Below, piece after piece: positions 46,968 to 54,840 of a stretch of 64,000 nucleotides of DNA (the stretch's first letter is position 1; every line of letters begins with the position of its first letter). Made by a program: the position numbers and the translations under genes. Source of the stretch: Lentzea albidocapillata (GTDB lineage: Bacteria; Actinomycetota; Actinomycetes; Mycobacteriales; Pseudonocardiaceae). The stretch is from assembly GCF_000719115.1 (NCBI RefSeq), contig NZ_JOEA01000016.1, positions 1-64,000 on the forward strand, written 5' to 3'. The notes below the pieces were generated by a model, which was not told the origin of the DNA, searched no databases, and saw nothing but the letters and a program-made list of their open reading frames with translations.

Positions 46968-47813
46968 TCAAGCACTCGGTGGAAGTTCACTCGCCAGGCG
47001 CAGCAGCAGGGTTCGCGCGGCGTCACCTTCGACGGCCGCGGACCACAAGAGGTCGGTCACCTTGCCGTAGGTGGCGACCTCGTCAGGATCGGTGATGCGC
47101 AGCTCGGCCGTCACGGTCTCGACCATCACGACCTGGTCGACGATCCAGTAGCCGTGCATGAGCATGTACGGCAGGCGCACGTGCGCGGGCAGAATCCCGA
47201 ACCGCACGTTCGGCGTGCCGATGGCGGCGACCAGGCGGTGAATCTGGCCGGCCATCACGTCCGGTGGCGCGACCGGGTGCAGAAGCGCGGACTCGGTCAC
47301 GAGGATCTCGATCGTGCGGCCAGGCTCGTAGAGGACCTGCTGGCGGCGCATCCGGGTGCGGACCGCTTCGGCGATGTCCTGTCCGCCGCCGTGGACGTTG
47401 GCGTGAACGAGCAGCACGTGACGGGCGTACTCGGGCGTCTGCAACAGGCCAGGAACGACACCGACGTCCACGGCGCGGATGACCTTGGTCTTCGCGTCGA
47501 GTTCGATCGCGAGTTCCTGCCGGGCCTTGTGGCCTCCGCGCACCTGGGCCTTCCACGTGCGGTACGCGTCGTGGACGGCAGCGAGTTCGGTGCGAAGCTC
47601 GTCCGCCACGTCTTCGGGTGGACGCATGCCGGCGAGCCATGCTTCAAGGTCAGCTTCGCTCGCCGGCTGTCGGCCGTTCTCCACCTTGCTGAGCTTCGGT
47701 GCGTTCCAGCCGATGCGCGCGGCCAACTCCTTGGCTTCGAGGCCGGCGGCTTCACGCAGCTTCCGGAGCCGCTCGCCGAACTCCTCCTTGCGCTTCTCGA
47801 AGGTGGTAGCCAC
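46968..47813 (-). CDS. XRE-family regulator with DUF5753 (Scr1-type)
   Basis: 281 residues. N-terminal XRE HTH (RLRKLREAAGLEAKELAARIGWNAPKLSKVENGRQ, residues 15-49) and the DUF5753 domain (VPGLLQTPEYARHVLL, RQQVLYEPGRTIEILVTESALL, IGILPAHVRLP-like FGILPAH, HGYWIVD). Such proteins pair with small DUF397 or DUF6879 proteins in actinobacteria, control development or defence switches, and have been called TA-like. GTG at 47813 follows GGAGAGA. Last gene of a three-gene cassette. Confidence 0.88.
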   Translation of the reverse strand: MATTFEKRKEEFGERLRKLREAAGLEAKELAARIGWNAPKLSKVENGRQPASEADLEAWLAGMRPPEDVADELRTELAAVHDAYRTWKAQVRGGHKARQELAIELDAKTKVIRAVDVGVVPGLLQTPEYARHVLLVHANVHGGGQDIAEAVRTRMRRQQVLYEPGRTIEILVTESALLHPVAPPDVMAGQIHRLVAAIGTPNVRFGILPAHVRLPYMLMHGYWIVDQVVMVETVTAELRITDPDEVATYGKVTDLLWSAAVEGDAARTLLLRLASELPPSA

Positions 47814-47822
47814 GTCTCTCCG

Positions 47823-48344
47823 TCATCGGCTCGCGAAGTACTCCCTGAACGGCACCGCATCCTTCCATGCCCGGTCGCGAATTTCGCGAAACCGCTCGAC
47901 GTCCTGTGGCGAGGTCACCGCGTCGGCGTAGCGGAAGCCGTTCTCGTCGAAGTGCATCACCGCGGCGAGCTCGTCATCGAGCAGCCAGAAGTCCTGCTCA
48001 GGGAGGTCGAGCTCGCGGGCGCGATCGAGCGTCATCACGCGGATGTCCTCGCCCGCGTCGATGTTGTGTTGGGTGAACGACAGCTCGAACCGCAGATAGT
48101 CGGTGAGTGGCTCGGTCAGCACCCGGATCCGGCCGTACCGCTTGCCCGCCTTGACGTTCGTCTCGACTGTCGCCCACCAGCCGCGCATGAACGACAGGTC
48201 CGGTTCGTCCCCGGCGAGGAACTGGCGGAGCGCCTCCTGCTCCTCGGGCTCGCGGTAAACGCCCTGGGCTTCCCATCTCCATGCCGAGTGTTGGAAGTCG
48301 CGCAGGGCATCTGACCAGGCGTCGCCGATGAGGTGCTCGAGCAT
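47823..48344 (-). CDS. DUF6879 family protein
   Basis: 173 residues: DALRDFQHSAWRWEAQGVY, FLAGDEPDLSFMRGWWATVE, PLTDYLRFELSFTQHNIDAGEDIRVMTLDRARELDLPEQDFWLLDD. This matches the DUF6879 family found beside XRE/DUF5753 regulators. It may oppose the regulator or act as its effector; no toxic activity can be claimed. The ATG overlaps the stop of the preceding gene (ATGA), so the cassette is coupled. Confidence 0.85.
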   Translation of the reverse strand: MLEHLIGDAWSDALRDFQHSAWRWEAQGVYREPEEQEALRQFLAGDEPDLSFMRGWWATVETNVKAGKRYGRIRVLTEPLTDYLRFELSFTQHNIDAGEDIRVMTLDRARELDLPEQDFWLLDDELAAVMHFDENGFRYADAVTSPQDVERFREIRDRAWKDAVPFREYFASR

Positions 48345-48553
48345 CAGGCGCCGTCCTTGGGGGCGAAGCTGAGCAGCGCGGCGGGGATCTCGACGGCCGT
48401 CTCGTGATCGGGCAGGCCGCGGGCGCGCAGGGTCGCCAGCGCGTCGGGGTCCGTGATCTTTTCGCCCTGCACGACGTAGGTACCGCGGTCGGTCTTGTAC
48501 AGGTTGGGGCAGTTGCCGCCGCCGGACGTGGTGCCCAAGAACGTGAGTTCCAT
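48344..48553 (-). CDS. Small protein heading the XRE/DUF6879 cassette
   Basis: 69 residues: ELTFLGTTSGGGNCPNLYKT, then RGTYVVQGEKITDPDALATLRARGLPDHETAVEIPAALL. The style recalls DUF397-like partner proteins of XRE regulators, with a conserved NCPxxY core, but the match is only a guess. ATG at 48553 follows AAAGGG. First gene of a minus-strand cassette of three. Confidence 0.7.
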   Translation of the reverse strand: MELTFLGTTSGGGNCPNLYKTDRGTYVVQGEKITDPDALATLRARGLPDHETAVEIPAALLSFAPKDGA

Positions 48554-48750
48554 CTGGTGAGCCCTTTCTCGCGTGCCGCGACTTGCGGCAACTGCGATCG
48601 AACCGCGCCCCAAGCCCTAGCCGCTTGCCCCAATTGGGTGGTAGAGCGTGTCAGTTTCTCGAAATTCTTGAGAGTTGCGCAGCGAGCGGGCAGGCTGACG
48701 CCCGTGCCAAGCCCCACAGCAGGGCTGACCCGATCTGCAAGGAGGTGCTC

Positions 48751-48954
48751 ATGGAAGCGGAGTGGGCCCGGATCTCCGGCAAGGACGCGTTCGGTCGGCC
48801 AGCAGCCTTGCTCGCTGAGCCGCGCAACAGCGGCACCAGAGTCCTCGTCTCCACACCTCCCGCCGGCGTGCTGCTCGATCACCACGAACTCGATCTCCTG
48901 ATCGAACGGCTCGGCCACCTGCGCAACGGCATGCCCGGTACGCGGAATGCCTAA
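48751..48954 (+). CDS. Hypothetical small protein divergent from the XRE cassette
   Basis: 67 residues, not recognised: EAEWARISGKDAFGRPAALLAEPRNSG, LLDHHELDLLIERLGHLRN. ATG at 48751 has a strong AAGGAGGT. It faces away from the DUF6879 cassette; the 197 bp between them include CCCAATTGGG (48629-48638), a 10-bp palindrome that could bind the XRE regulator. Confidence 0.66.
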   Translation: MEAEWARISGKDAFGRPAALLAEPRNSGTRVLVSTPPAGVLLDHHELDLLIERLGHLRNGMPGTRNA

Positions 48955-49326
48955 GCCGACCCGTGAGTCCACCGGCCGTTCTCCAGAGCGGCCGGACATG
49001 CGCGGCGGGAGGCTGGCTTCGAGGATCGTTCGGAGCACAACCCCCGTCGCGCCCACAGGACTGGCGTCAACCCCCGAACAGGACGCGCGAGCGCGGGCGT
49101 CCTGTTGCGTCAGTACGGCGCGGTGCCCCGAGTTGGCGACCTTCCGCTCGAGGCACCGCGCCCACCACTCCCACAAACCCCGGCGCGGCGGCGCGCCGGG
49201 CCGCACGGCTGGACGTGCGTGCGCGGCCAGAGCCGGCCGCAGCACCTGCCGCCGTGCCGGCGTGGCACCGCGAGCCTTCATCTCGCGGTGCCACGCCCCT
49301 CTCCTCCGGAAGGAACCGGTGAGGCA
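48955..49326 (+). other. Gene-free stretch with two strong hairpins
   Basis: 372 bp without a convincing gene. AACAGGACGC/GCGTCCTGTT (49077-49106) is a 10-bp stem likely to terminate the upstream gene. A perfect 16-bp stem with 7-nt loop (49259-49297) lies 29 bp before the next start, is not followed by T residues and could be an attenuator, a protein site or a small RNA element. Confidence 0.5.
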
Positions 49327-49485
49327 ATGAACATCGGCCTGTTCGTCGATGGCATAAGCACGTTCGTGGTCGTGTGGGGTGGACTCGCGTGGGGGCACCA
49401 CATCACGTGCGACTGCCGCAGCTGCCCGCGTGGCCGGATCAACGTGTGGGCGCGGTCGGCTCGATTCCTGCCTGGGAGGCCGTGA
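49327..49485 (+). CDS. Small hydrophobic protein, element operon
   Basis: 52 residues: MNIGLFVDGISTFVVVWGGLAWGHHITCDCRSCPRGR. A hydrophobic first half and a Cys cluster (C-x-C-x-x-C). ATG at 49327 follows GGTGAGG. The stop shares bases with the next ATG. Function unknown. Confidence 0.55.
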   Translation: MNIGLFVDGISTFVVVWGGLAWGHHITCDCRSCPRGRINVWARSARFLPGRP

Positions 49486-49769
49486 TGGGCGACGTGTGGG
49501 GTCCGACGAGCGTCACCGTCACGCGCAGCGCCGAGGGCGCCGACGAGGCGGTGCGGTGCAGCTTCTGCGGCGGGGTCTTCAGCCGTCCCAAAGAGAGCGG
49601 CCTCGGCCACGCGGCGGCCGTCAGCTCCACGCTGTCGGCGGCCGGCCCTGGTTCGAGCTCGGCGAGGACCTGGCCCTCGTCGACGGCGGCGAACGCCGAG
49701 GGGGTGCCTTGCCCGCCCGACGCCGAGGTCACCACCGTGGAGAAGGCGAACCGGTGGAAGCGCCGATGA
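49485..49769 (+). CDS. Hypothetical protein with CxxC
   Basis: 94 residues: TSVTVTRSAEGADEAVRCSFCGGVFSRPK, then a Ser/Ala-rich stretch. The single CSFC pair is a weak zinc-finger signal. ATG at 49485 has GGGAGG upstream. The stop overlaps the next ATG as ATGA. Function unknown. Confidence 0.55.
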   Translation: MGDVWGPTSVTVTRSAEGADEAVRCSFCGGVFSRPKESGLGHAAAVSSTLSAAGPGSSSARTWPSSTAANAEGVPCPPDAEVTTVEKANRWKRR

Positions 49770-49981
49770 CGGCGGCCACGACCGGCCGACATCGCGGAGG
49801 ACGTCCCCTCGCCGAGCTGCTCGACGAAGCCGCCGCCGAGGACTGGGACACCAGCCTCCTGTCAGTGCACGCGCGCCGTCACCGGCCGTACGTCGCGATA
49901 CCAACCTTCCCGAGCCGGTGGAAGTGGACGGGCAACCTCCACGACACCTCCAGAGGATCGAGTGTTAACGGCAGTCGGTGA
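49766..49981 (+). CDS. Hypothetical small protein
   Basis: 71 residues, not recognised: GGRPLAELLDEAAAEDWDTSLLSVHARRHRPYVAIPTFPSRWKWTG. Coupled to the previous gene by ATGA; last of a three-gene run. The C-terminal RPYVAIPTFPSRWKW is rich in aromatic residues. Confidence 0.52.
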   Translation: MTAATTGRHRGGRPLAELLDEAAAEDWDTSLLSVHARRHRPYVAIPTFPSRWKWTGNLHDTSRGSSVNGSR

Positions 49982-50203
49982 CGTCGCCGCGACCTACTGC
50001 TCGTGCGGCGCCCGCGTACTAGGGGTGAATCGGTACGCGGGGCCTCACCTTGTGGCATGGCTTCATGGGGTGATCAGGCGTGACGGCGCGTGTTTTTCTT
50101 GGTCCGAAAGGGTTGCAGGCTAGATCGAGCAGTAGCGCGCAACGTCCTGATGACCGATGACCTATACGAGCGCCCAAATCCGGGCACATCACCAGGGGGA
50201 GAA

Positions 50204-50623
50204 GTGGACAGAAAACAGGTCAGCATGTTGACCGCGGCCGGTCTCGCCGTCGCCACGCTATGCGCGGGCGTGGCTCTCGCGTTCTCCGGCAACGACGACC
50301 AGCAGCCCGCGCGGGACACGCTCCCGGTTGGACAGCTCGTCGACGTGCCCGTGTCGAGCACGCCGAGCAGCAACGCGGTGACGAGCTTGAGCAGCCCCGA
50401 GAGCGTCCCGCCGGTGGCGCCGCAGAAGCCAGCGACGCCCCCGGTACAGCAGGCTCAGGACGATCCGGCACCGACTACTCCGGCCGTCAGCCCGCCGGCT
50501 GATCCGCCTGCCCCTGAACCGCAGCCGGGCGACCCGCCGCGTCCTGCGGATCCGACACCAACGACGTCGATCCCGGTTCGCTGCCTGGGGCCACAGGACA
50601 CGACACCTGGGTGTATTCGGTAG
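50204..50623 (+). CDS. Membrane-anchored Pro-rich protein
   Basis: 139 residues. N-terminal helix SMLTAAGLAVATLCAGVALAF (signal anchor or signal peptide), then a Pro/Asp/Ser/Thr-rich region typical of exported disordered stalks, ending VRCLGPQDTTPGCIR with two Cys. GTG at 50204 has AGGGGGA; ATG 50150 is possible but would put a hydrophilic leader before the helix. Its 3' 137 bp overlap the antisense gene at 50487-50726. Confidence 0.6.
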   Translation: MDRKQVSMLTAAGLAVATLCAGVALAFSGNDDQQPARDTLPVGQLVDVPVSSTPSSNAVTSLSSPESVPPVAPQKPATPPVQQAQDDPAPTTPAVSPPADPPAPEPQPGDPPRPADPTPTTSIPVRCLGPQDTTPGCIR

Positions 50624-50726
50624 GAGGCAGCACGCCGCCGTCCTCGGCCCGCTGCTCGCCCTGCATGAGCGGGGCGAGCATCTCGGCCGGCATCGGCGGG
50701 TCGGGCACTGGCGATGGCGCGGTCAC
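50487..50726 (-). CDS. Hypothetical protein ending the phage-tail-like run
   Basis: 79 residues: TAPSPVPDPPMPAEMLAPLMQGEQRAEDGGVLPPTEYTQV, then Pro/Gly-rich. GTG at 50726 has a strong GGAGGAAT and overlaps the stop of the upstream gene (GTGA). Much of it is antisense to the Pro-rich gene, so one of the two 3' ends may be non-functional. Confidence 0.55.
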   Translation of the reverse strand: MTAPSPVPDPPMPAEMLAPLMQGEQRAEDGGVLPPTEYTQVSCPVAPGSEPGSTSLVSDPQDAAGRPAAVQGQADQPAG

Positions 50727-51427
50727 GACTGGATTCCTCCTGCCTCGCGGATGTGGGCGGTGATGGAGCCTGCGCCGGAAGCCACGCGGCCCTGCACGTC
50801 GAGATTCAGCGGGGCCATGTGGGAGCCCGTCACCGCGAACGTCGCGTACGCGATCGTGAGGACCCCGTTGGCGATGGCTCCGGACGCCAGCGTCACGCCG
50901 TCCTGCTGGACCCGCCACTCGCCCGTGGTTCCGACCGTCGCGCCGACCCGCAGCGTCATGTTCACCCGCGGGTGTTGCTTGTAGTAGCGCACCTCGTCGA
51001 GCGTTACGAATGACCCTGAGGTGGTCTTCGGCATGACGTTCCAGTCGGTCTGCCCGTGAGGAAGCGGCAGATACGGACGCGCGAGACCTTGACCAGAGAA
51101 CGCGTCGTCAGCGACCACCTGGTTCTGTGCTCCATCGGTGAGCGCCCAGTACTGCTGGCCAGGGCCCGCGAAGTACGTGTAGAGCACGGGCGCTCCACCT
51201 TCGCGGCGAAGGAGGGCAACCTGCCGGCCTTCGGAGTCGGGTCCGAAGTACATGATCTCTACGCCGTTGTCGTCGACCATGCGGAAGAACGCGTCGTCGA
51301 GCAGCGTCAGCCCGCCCTTACGGATCACCGCAGAGCTGAGACCGACCTTCTTGTAGACCTCCGTGACCCGTTGCTCAAGCCTCTTGATCCGGTCGACGAT
51401 GTTGCTCGGGTGCAGCTCCAGACCCAT
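50723..51427 (-). CDS. Phage tail-like minor structural protein
   Basis: 234 residues. LHPSNIVDRIKRLEQRVTEVYKKVGL at the start is a short coiled coil like that opening many actinophage minor tail proteins. The rest is beta-rich, with GGLTLLDDAFFRMVDDNGVEIMYFGPDSEG typical of tail or fibre base proteins, ending MAPLNLDVQGRVASGAGSITAHI. No virion assembly genes are seen around it. ATG at 51427. Confidence 0.68.
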   Translation of the reverse strand: MGLELHPSNIVDRIKRLEQRVTEVYKKVGLSSAVIRKGGLTLLDDAFFRMVDDNGVEIMYFGPDSEGRQVALLRREGGAPVLYTYFAGPGQQYWALTDGAQNQVVADDAFSGQGLARPYLPLPHGQTDWNVMPKTTSGSFVTLDEVRYYKQHPRVNMTLRVGATVGTTGEWRVQQDGVTLASGAIANGVLTIAYATFAVTGSHMAPLNLDVQGRVASGAGSITAHIREAGGIQS

Positions 51428-51431
51428 GCAG

Positions 51432-51686
51432 TCACACCCCGTCTACTGCGTTGTTCCTGCCGAGCAGTTCGTCGACGGCGCCGGCCTCTACGGCCTTGGC
51501 GATCTCACCGGGCGTCATGCCGCGCAGGTCGTTATCGCTGAGCTGTGTGTCCGGGCTGAACGACCGCGGTACGTGGGCGCCCAGCAGCTCGGCCAGCTCG
51601 CCGGCCGCGTGCGCGCGGGCGACCTCCTGGGGTGACGCTGCCTTGGCCCACGCCTCGTCTCGCTGGGGTGCCTGCTGGGTGGTCAC
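51432..51686 (-). CDS. Hypothetical small protein, tail-like run
   Basis: 84 residues: DEAWAKAASPQEVARAHAAGELAELLGAHVP, LSDNDLRGMTPGEIAKAVEAGAVDELLGR. It has two similar A-G-E-(L/A)...DELLG segments, each possibly a short helix pair. GTG at 51686 overlaps the previous stop (GTGA). Function unknown. Confidence 0.62.
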   Translation of the reverse strand: MTTQQAPQRDEAWAKAASPQEVARAHAAGELAELLGAHVPRSFSPDTQLSDNDLRGMTPGEIAKAVEAGAVDELLGRNNAVDGV

Positions 51687-52321
51687 GCCTGCCCCCTCAG
51701 GAACTCGTGCAGGTCGTGGTAGCCGAAGGGGCCGATGAGGTCCGGCATGAAACTGCCGAACGACCCGCCGCCGGCTTGCAAGCCGAACTCGGTGCCGATC
51801 CGTTTGACGGCCGCGGCAACGAGCGGACCGGCGTCGATCTTTCGCAGGCTGCGGTTTCCCACCATGACGTGGCCCTGATTCTTGGACCATCCAAGGTGGG
51901 CGTGCTCCTTGGCCGGCGTCTGCTCGGTGCTCGGCACGCCGAGCTGCGTCATCTGCTCGCGGTACCGCTGGACGTCGGCGTTGCGGTCGGCGCAGGCCTG
52001 CGCGAACGCGGTCACCGCGGTCTCGATGTTGGCGAGTAGCTGGTCGAACGCATCGGGGTCGGTTTCGTGGGCGCGGAGTTCGGCAGCCAGCGCGGCGAGG
52101 TTCTGCTGACGCTCGTCCTCGCGTGCCTTGGCCGCTTTGCGCTGGGCGGCCTCGACGCGAAGCCCGGCGAACCGGCCGAGCTTCTCGGCACTGTCCAGCT
52201 CGTCGGGGGAGATGTCTTCGCCGTTGCGGACCCGCTCGGCGAGCGTCGTGGCGAGCGTTTCGGCCTCGGCGGCTTCCTGCTCGGCCTGCCGCACGAAGGT
52301 GGCGGGATCGGTGTCGGTCAT
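51683..52321 (-). CDS. Hypothetical phage-like protein with long helix
   Basis: 212 residues. First half long and helical: FVRQAEQEAAEAETLATTLAERVRNGEDISPDELDSAEKLGRF. Charged KAAKAREDERQQNL follows. The end (SFGSFMPDLIGPFGYHDLHEFLRGQA) is hydrophobic and may bind another protein. ATG at 52321 follows GGAGGAA. Resembles tail-chaperone or scaffolding-like proteins in size and helix content, but no family was recognised. Confidence 0.65.
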   Translation of the reverse strand: MTDTDPATFVRQAEQEAAEAETLATTLAERVRNGEDISPDELDSAEKLGRFAGLRVEAAQRKAAKAREDERQQNLAALAAELRAHETDPDAFDQLLANIETAVTAFAQACADRNADVQRYREQMTQLGVPSTEQTPAKEHAHLGWSKNQGHVMVGNRSLRKIDAGPLVAAAVKRIGTEFGLQAGGGSFGSFMPDLIGPFGYHDLHEFLRGQA

Positions 52322-52713
52322 GCGGTGGTTCCTCCGCGGTAGGTGTCGAGGCTCGTCGGGTCGATGAGCCAGCCGGCCTTTGTGCGCCGGGCGGTGATCC
52401 GGCCGTGCTCGGCGAGGCGCCTCACGTACCTCGCCGAGCACTCCAACCGTTCGGCCGCTTCAGCGACGGTCAGTAAGTCCACTGTGGCTGATCGGATTGG
52501 CGGGGTTCCGGATGCGGAACTGCGTTCGGGGACAACGGGTTCCGCTGTCGCGGAGGTTCGCGCGGAGGCGTGGTGTAGCTCTTCGAGGAACCGCAACGCC
52601 GCGGCCGAGGGCAGGGCACCGCCGCCAGTGCGGACGCGCGCGTTGAGGCCGAGCACGAGCGTGCGGAGGATGTCCTCCTCGAGGCCGAGCGGTACGACAA
52701 CAGGTTGTGCCAC
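52318..52713 (-). CDS. Helix-turn-helix (HTH_17-like) protein
   Basis: 131 residues. The C-terminal 50 residues carry an excisionase/MerR-type HTH (LLTVAEAAERLECSARYVRRLAEHGRITARRTKAGWLID). The N-terminal part is unrecognised. It is first in a minus-strand operon of five overlapping genes ending with the tail-like genes and is divergent (61 bp) from the membrane-anchored paralogue gene. GTG at 52713 has no clear ribosome site. Confidence 0.7.
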   Translation of the reverse strand: MAQPVVVPLGLEEDILRTLVLGLNARVRTGGGALPSAAALRFLEELHHASARTSATAEPVVPERSSASGTPPIRSATVDLLTVAEAAERLECSARYVRRLAEHGRITARRTKAGWLIDPTSLDTYRGGTTA

Positions 52714-52774
52714 TCGGCGCGGCCCGGCGTGGTCAGCGGCTACTTGCCGGTGTTGCTCGCTACGGTCACCGGCC

Positions 52775-53362
52775 ATGCAGACCGCCGTGTCGATCGTTGC
52801 CATTGTCCTGTCCGCGTTGTCGCTCGGATGGCAGTTCGCCATGTTCGCGATGAGCGGAGGTCGTGCCAAGGCACAACTGCTCGCCGGAGCGATGAACGCC
52901 CGCGGCGACATCATGACGGCGTCGATGCGCAACTGGACGGAGGTGTGGAGCGACCGTGCGGCCGAGCAGGGCTACATACATCGAGTGTTTGCCGTACGTG
53001 TGCGGAACACTGGCCGCATGGCGATCACTGTCGAACGCTGGACGTTCACTGTCCTGAAGGTGGCTCGCAGGGCTGACCAGATCGGCATGATCTCGTTGTT
53101 CGACGCTATTTCGGCGACGCGGAAGCGGTCGGTCATGAGTTTGGCGCCCTTGGGGGCGGCGTTGTCCGGGCCGGAGCTTCCACATCGGATGGAGGCGGGA
53201 GATAAGCAGGTCATGTGGGCCTTCGACGCGGACGAGGTACTCCGCTTCGCCGCAGTTGCCCGCGATGCGTTCAACATGCCGGCTGCACTGCCGATCATCG
53301 CCACCGTCGAACTCGGTAACGGCCGTGTGTACCGCTCCGATCGAGGTTGGGTCCGTCCGTAG
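52775..53362 (+). CDS. Membrane-anchored paralogue A
   Basis: 195 residues. N-terminal helix (AVSIVAIVLSALSLGWQFAMFAM), a GGRAKAQLLAG turn, and a beta-rich soluble domain (VFAVRVRNTGRMAITVERWTF, ELGNGRVYRSDRGW). Homologous in plan to the next gene: TM helix, GGR(A/P)K, R-x-V-x-V-R-N-x-G-R-x-x-(I/V)T. ATG at 52775 is preceded by TACGGT 8 nt away with no ribosome site, so probably leaderless. Role unknown; a receptor-like or phage-exclusion protein is possible. Confidence 0.72.
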   Translation: MQTAVSIVAIVLSALSLGWQFAMFAMSGGRAKAQLLAGAMNARGDIMTASMRNWTEVWSDRAAEQGYIHRVFAVRVRNTGRMAITVERWTFTVLKVARRADQIGMISLFDAISATRKRSVMSLAPLGAALSGPELPHRMEAGDKQVMWAFDADEVLRFAAVARDAFNMPAALPIIATVELGNGRVYRSDRGWVRP

Positions 53363-53420
53363 GCGCTGCTCTGGCGCGGCTCCCTGAATCGGGGAAGCGG
53401 CGCGGCTACGGTCAGCGGCC

Positions 53421-53972
53421 ATGCACAAAGCCGCCGATGCCGTGAACGGCCTCCAGATCGCGACCTTCGTCGTGGCCGTGGTCGCCATCGTCATGTCCGC
53501 ATTGACCTTGACTTGGCAGGTCGCGAACTACCTGCTCACCGGAGGCCGGCCGAAGGTTGAGCTGCGCGTAGGCGCCATCCACGAGAGCGGCCAACTCGTG
53601 CACGGGCCGGTCAGGAACCTCAGCGCTGAATGGGCGCAGAGGCATGCCCGGCAGGGCTTCACTCGCCCCGTACTCGTCGTGCAGGTCCGGAACGTCGGAC
53701 GGTTGCCCGTGACGATCGCCGAGTGGAGTGTCACAGCAGAACCCGCAGGCGCGGCGTTCCAGCCGATCGGCGAGTCCATTGGACCTGACTTGCCGTACAA
53801 GTTGGAACCGGGCGCGTCCGAAACATGGGCTTTGGAGCTCCACACAGTCGAGACGCTGGTGTCTGTAACCGCGGAGACCTTCGAGGTAGCGAAGGGCAAG
53901 ACCACGGTCCGTGGAAAGGTCGGCCTGGGTGACGGACGCACGTACGAGACGCCGGAGTCGATCAAGATGTAG
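53421..53972 (+). CDS. Membrane-anchored paralogue B
   Basis: 183 residues, same plan as paralogue A: TM helix (IATFVVAVVAIVMSALTLTWQVANYLL), GGRPKVELRVGA, then VLVVQVRNVGRLPVTIAEWSV and GLGDGRTYETPESIKM. The 25 bp before both starts are nearly identical, including TACGGT 8 nt before the ATG. The pair arose by duplication and kept its promoter, which argues that both are expressed. Function unknown. Confidence 0.72.
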   Translation: MHKAADAVNGLQIATFVVAVVAIVMSALTLTWQVANYLLTGGRPKVELRVGAIHESGQLVHGPVRNLSAEWAQRHARQGFTRPVLVVQVRNVGRLPVTIAEWSVTAEPAGAAFQPIGESIGPDLPYKLEPGASETWALELHTVETLVSVTAETFEVAKGKTTVRGKVGLGDGRTYETPESIKM

Positions 53973-53976
53973 CGGC

Positions 53977-54010
53977 TGACCACCTTGCCGACCGGTCGGC
54001 AAGGTGGTCA
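53977..54010. terminator. Perfect 34-bp palindrome between convergent genes
   Basis: TGACCACCTTGCCGACC and its exact complement. It forms a strong hairpin and includes the minus-gene stop codon; a bidirectional terminator. Confidence 0.85.
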
Positions 54011-54214
54011 CCGTTCCTCCTCGATCTCGATCATTTCCGCTGGTTGAGTGAGCCAGCGCTGGCCGACCGCATCGCGGAAGATTGCGATCTCGCGGTGCGT
54101 TCGGGGTGCGCGGAGGTGGGTGTGGATCTCGTGCTCGCGGACGAAGCGGCGCAGCTCGGCACGACGCGCGCGGACGTCGCCGACGGGCCGCTCGTCGTGG
54201 CCTTGGTCGGTCAC
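54008..54214 (-). CDS. Hypothetical small protein
   Basis: 68 residues, not recognised: TDQGHDERPVGDVRARRAELRRFVREHEIHTH, AIFRDAVGQRW. Basic helical middle. GTG at 54214 overlaps the XRE stop by GTGA. Last gene of the minus-strand operon. Confidence 0.55.
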   Translation of the reverse strand: MTDQGHDERPVGDVRARRAELRRFVREHEIHTHLRAPRTHREIAIFRDAVGQRWLTQPAEMIEIEEER

Positions 54215-54840
54215 AGACCCCACCCGGCCCGGATCTCGTGCTTGCCGAGGCGAAGGATCACCGCGGGCCCGGCCTGGGCGCGAAGTCGACGCGCTTCCTC
54301 GAGGAGCCGCGCGGCTTCGTCGAGCGCGGCAGGGTCGTCGAGGAGCTGCATGCCGCGGCGGTACGCGGCGTCCGCCTGGCGGTGAAGCTCGATCGGGCGG
54401 GCGATCTCGTCCGGAAGTGGCCGTGCGCCGGTCAGGATCGCGTCGTGGCCTCGTTTCCGGCGCTGCCGAAGGGTGCCGGGGGTGTCGGGCCGCAGGGAGG
54501 CGCCAGCGGCCTTACAGAGCCGGTTTCCGAGCGGCCTCGGCCGTTCCGGGTTGAACACGGCGGCGATCGCACGGAGCAGGCCTTCCCGCGGCCGGATCTT
54601 CCCGCTCTCCACTCGCTGGATCGTCGAGCGGGCGCAGCCGACCGCACGCGCCAGGCCGCGCGTCGAGTAGCCGGCCTTCACGCGCTCGGCGCGCAGCAGG
54701 ACGCCGAGCAAGGCGGCCAGGCGGTCGCGCTCGTCGACGGGCACGTGGCCGGCCGACCAGTCGCGACCACCTGGTGGGAGCGCAACGCGCCCGTGCGCGC
54801 GCGAGGGGCCCCCGTCCGCCGCGCGTCGGACTGCGGTCAT
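54211..54840 (-). CDS. XRE-family transcriptional regulator
   Basis: 209 residues. HTH in LLGVLLRAERVKAGYSTRGLARAVGCARSTIQRVESGKIRPREGLLRAIAAVF (about 53-105). C-terminal part rich in helix and Arg, with ALDEAARLLEEARRLRAQAG. ATG at 54840 overlaps the previous stop as ATGA. Probably regulates an element operon; target unknown. Confidence 0.75.
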   Translation of the reverse strand: MTAVRRAADGGPSRAHGRVALPPGGRDWSAGHVPVDERDRLAALLGVLLRAERVKAGYSTRGLARAVGCARSTIQRVESGKIRPREGLLRAIAAVFNPERPRPLGNRLCKAAGASLRPDTPGTLRQRRKRGHDAILTGARPLPDEIARPIELHRQADAAYRRGMQLLDDPAALDEAARLLEEARRLRAQAGPAVILRLGKHEIRAGWGL

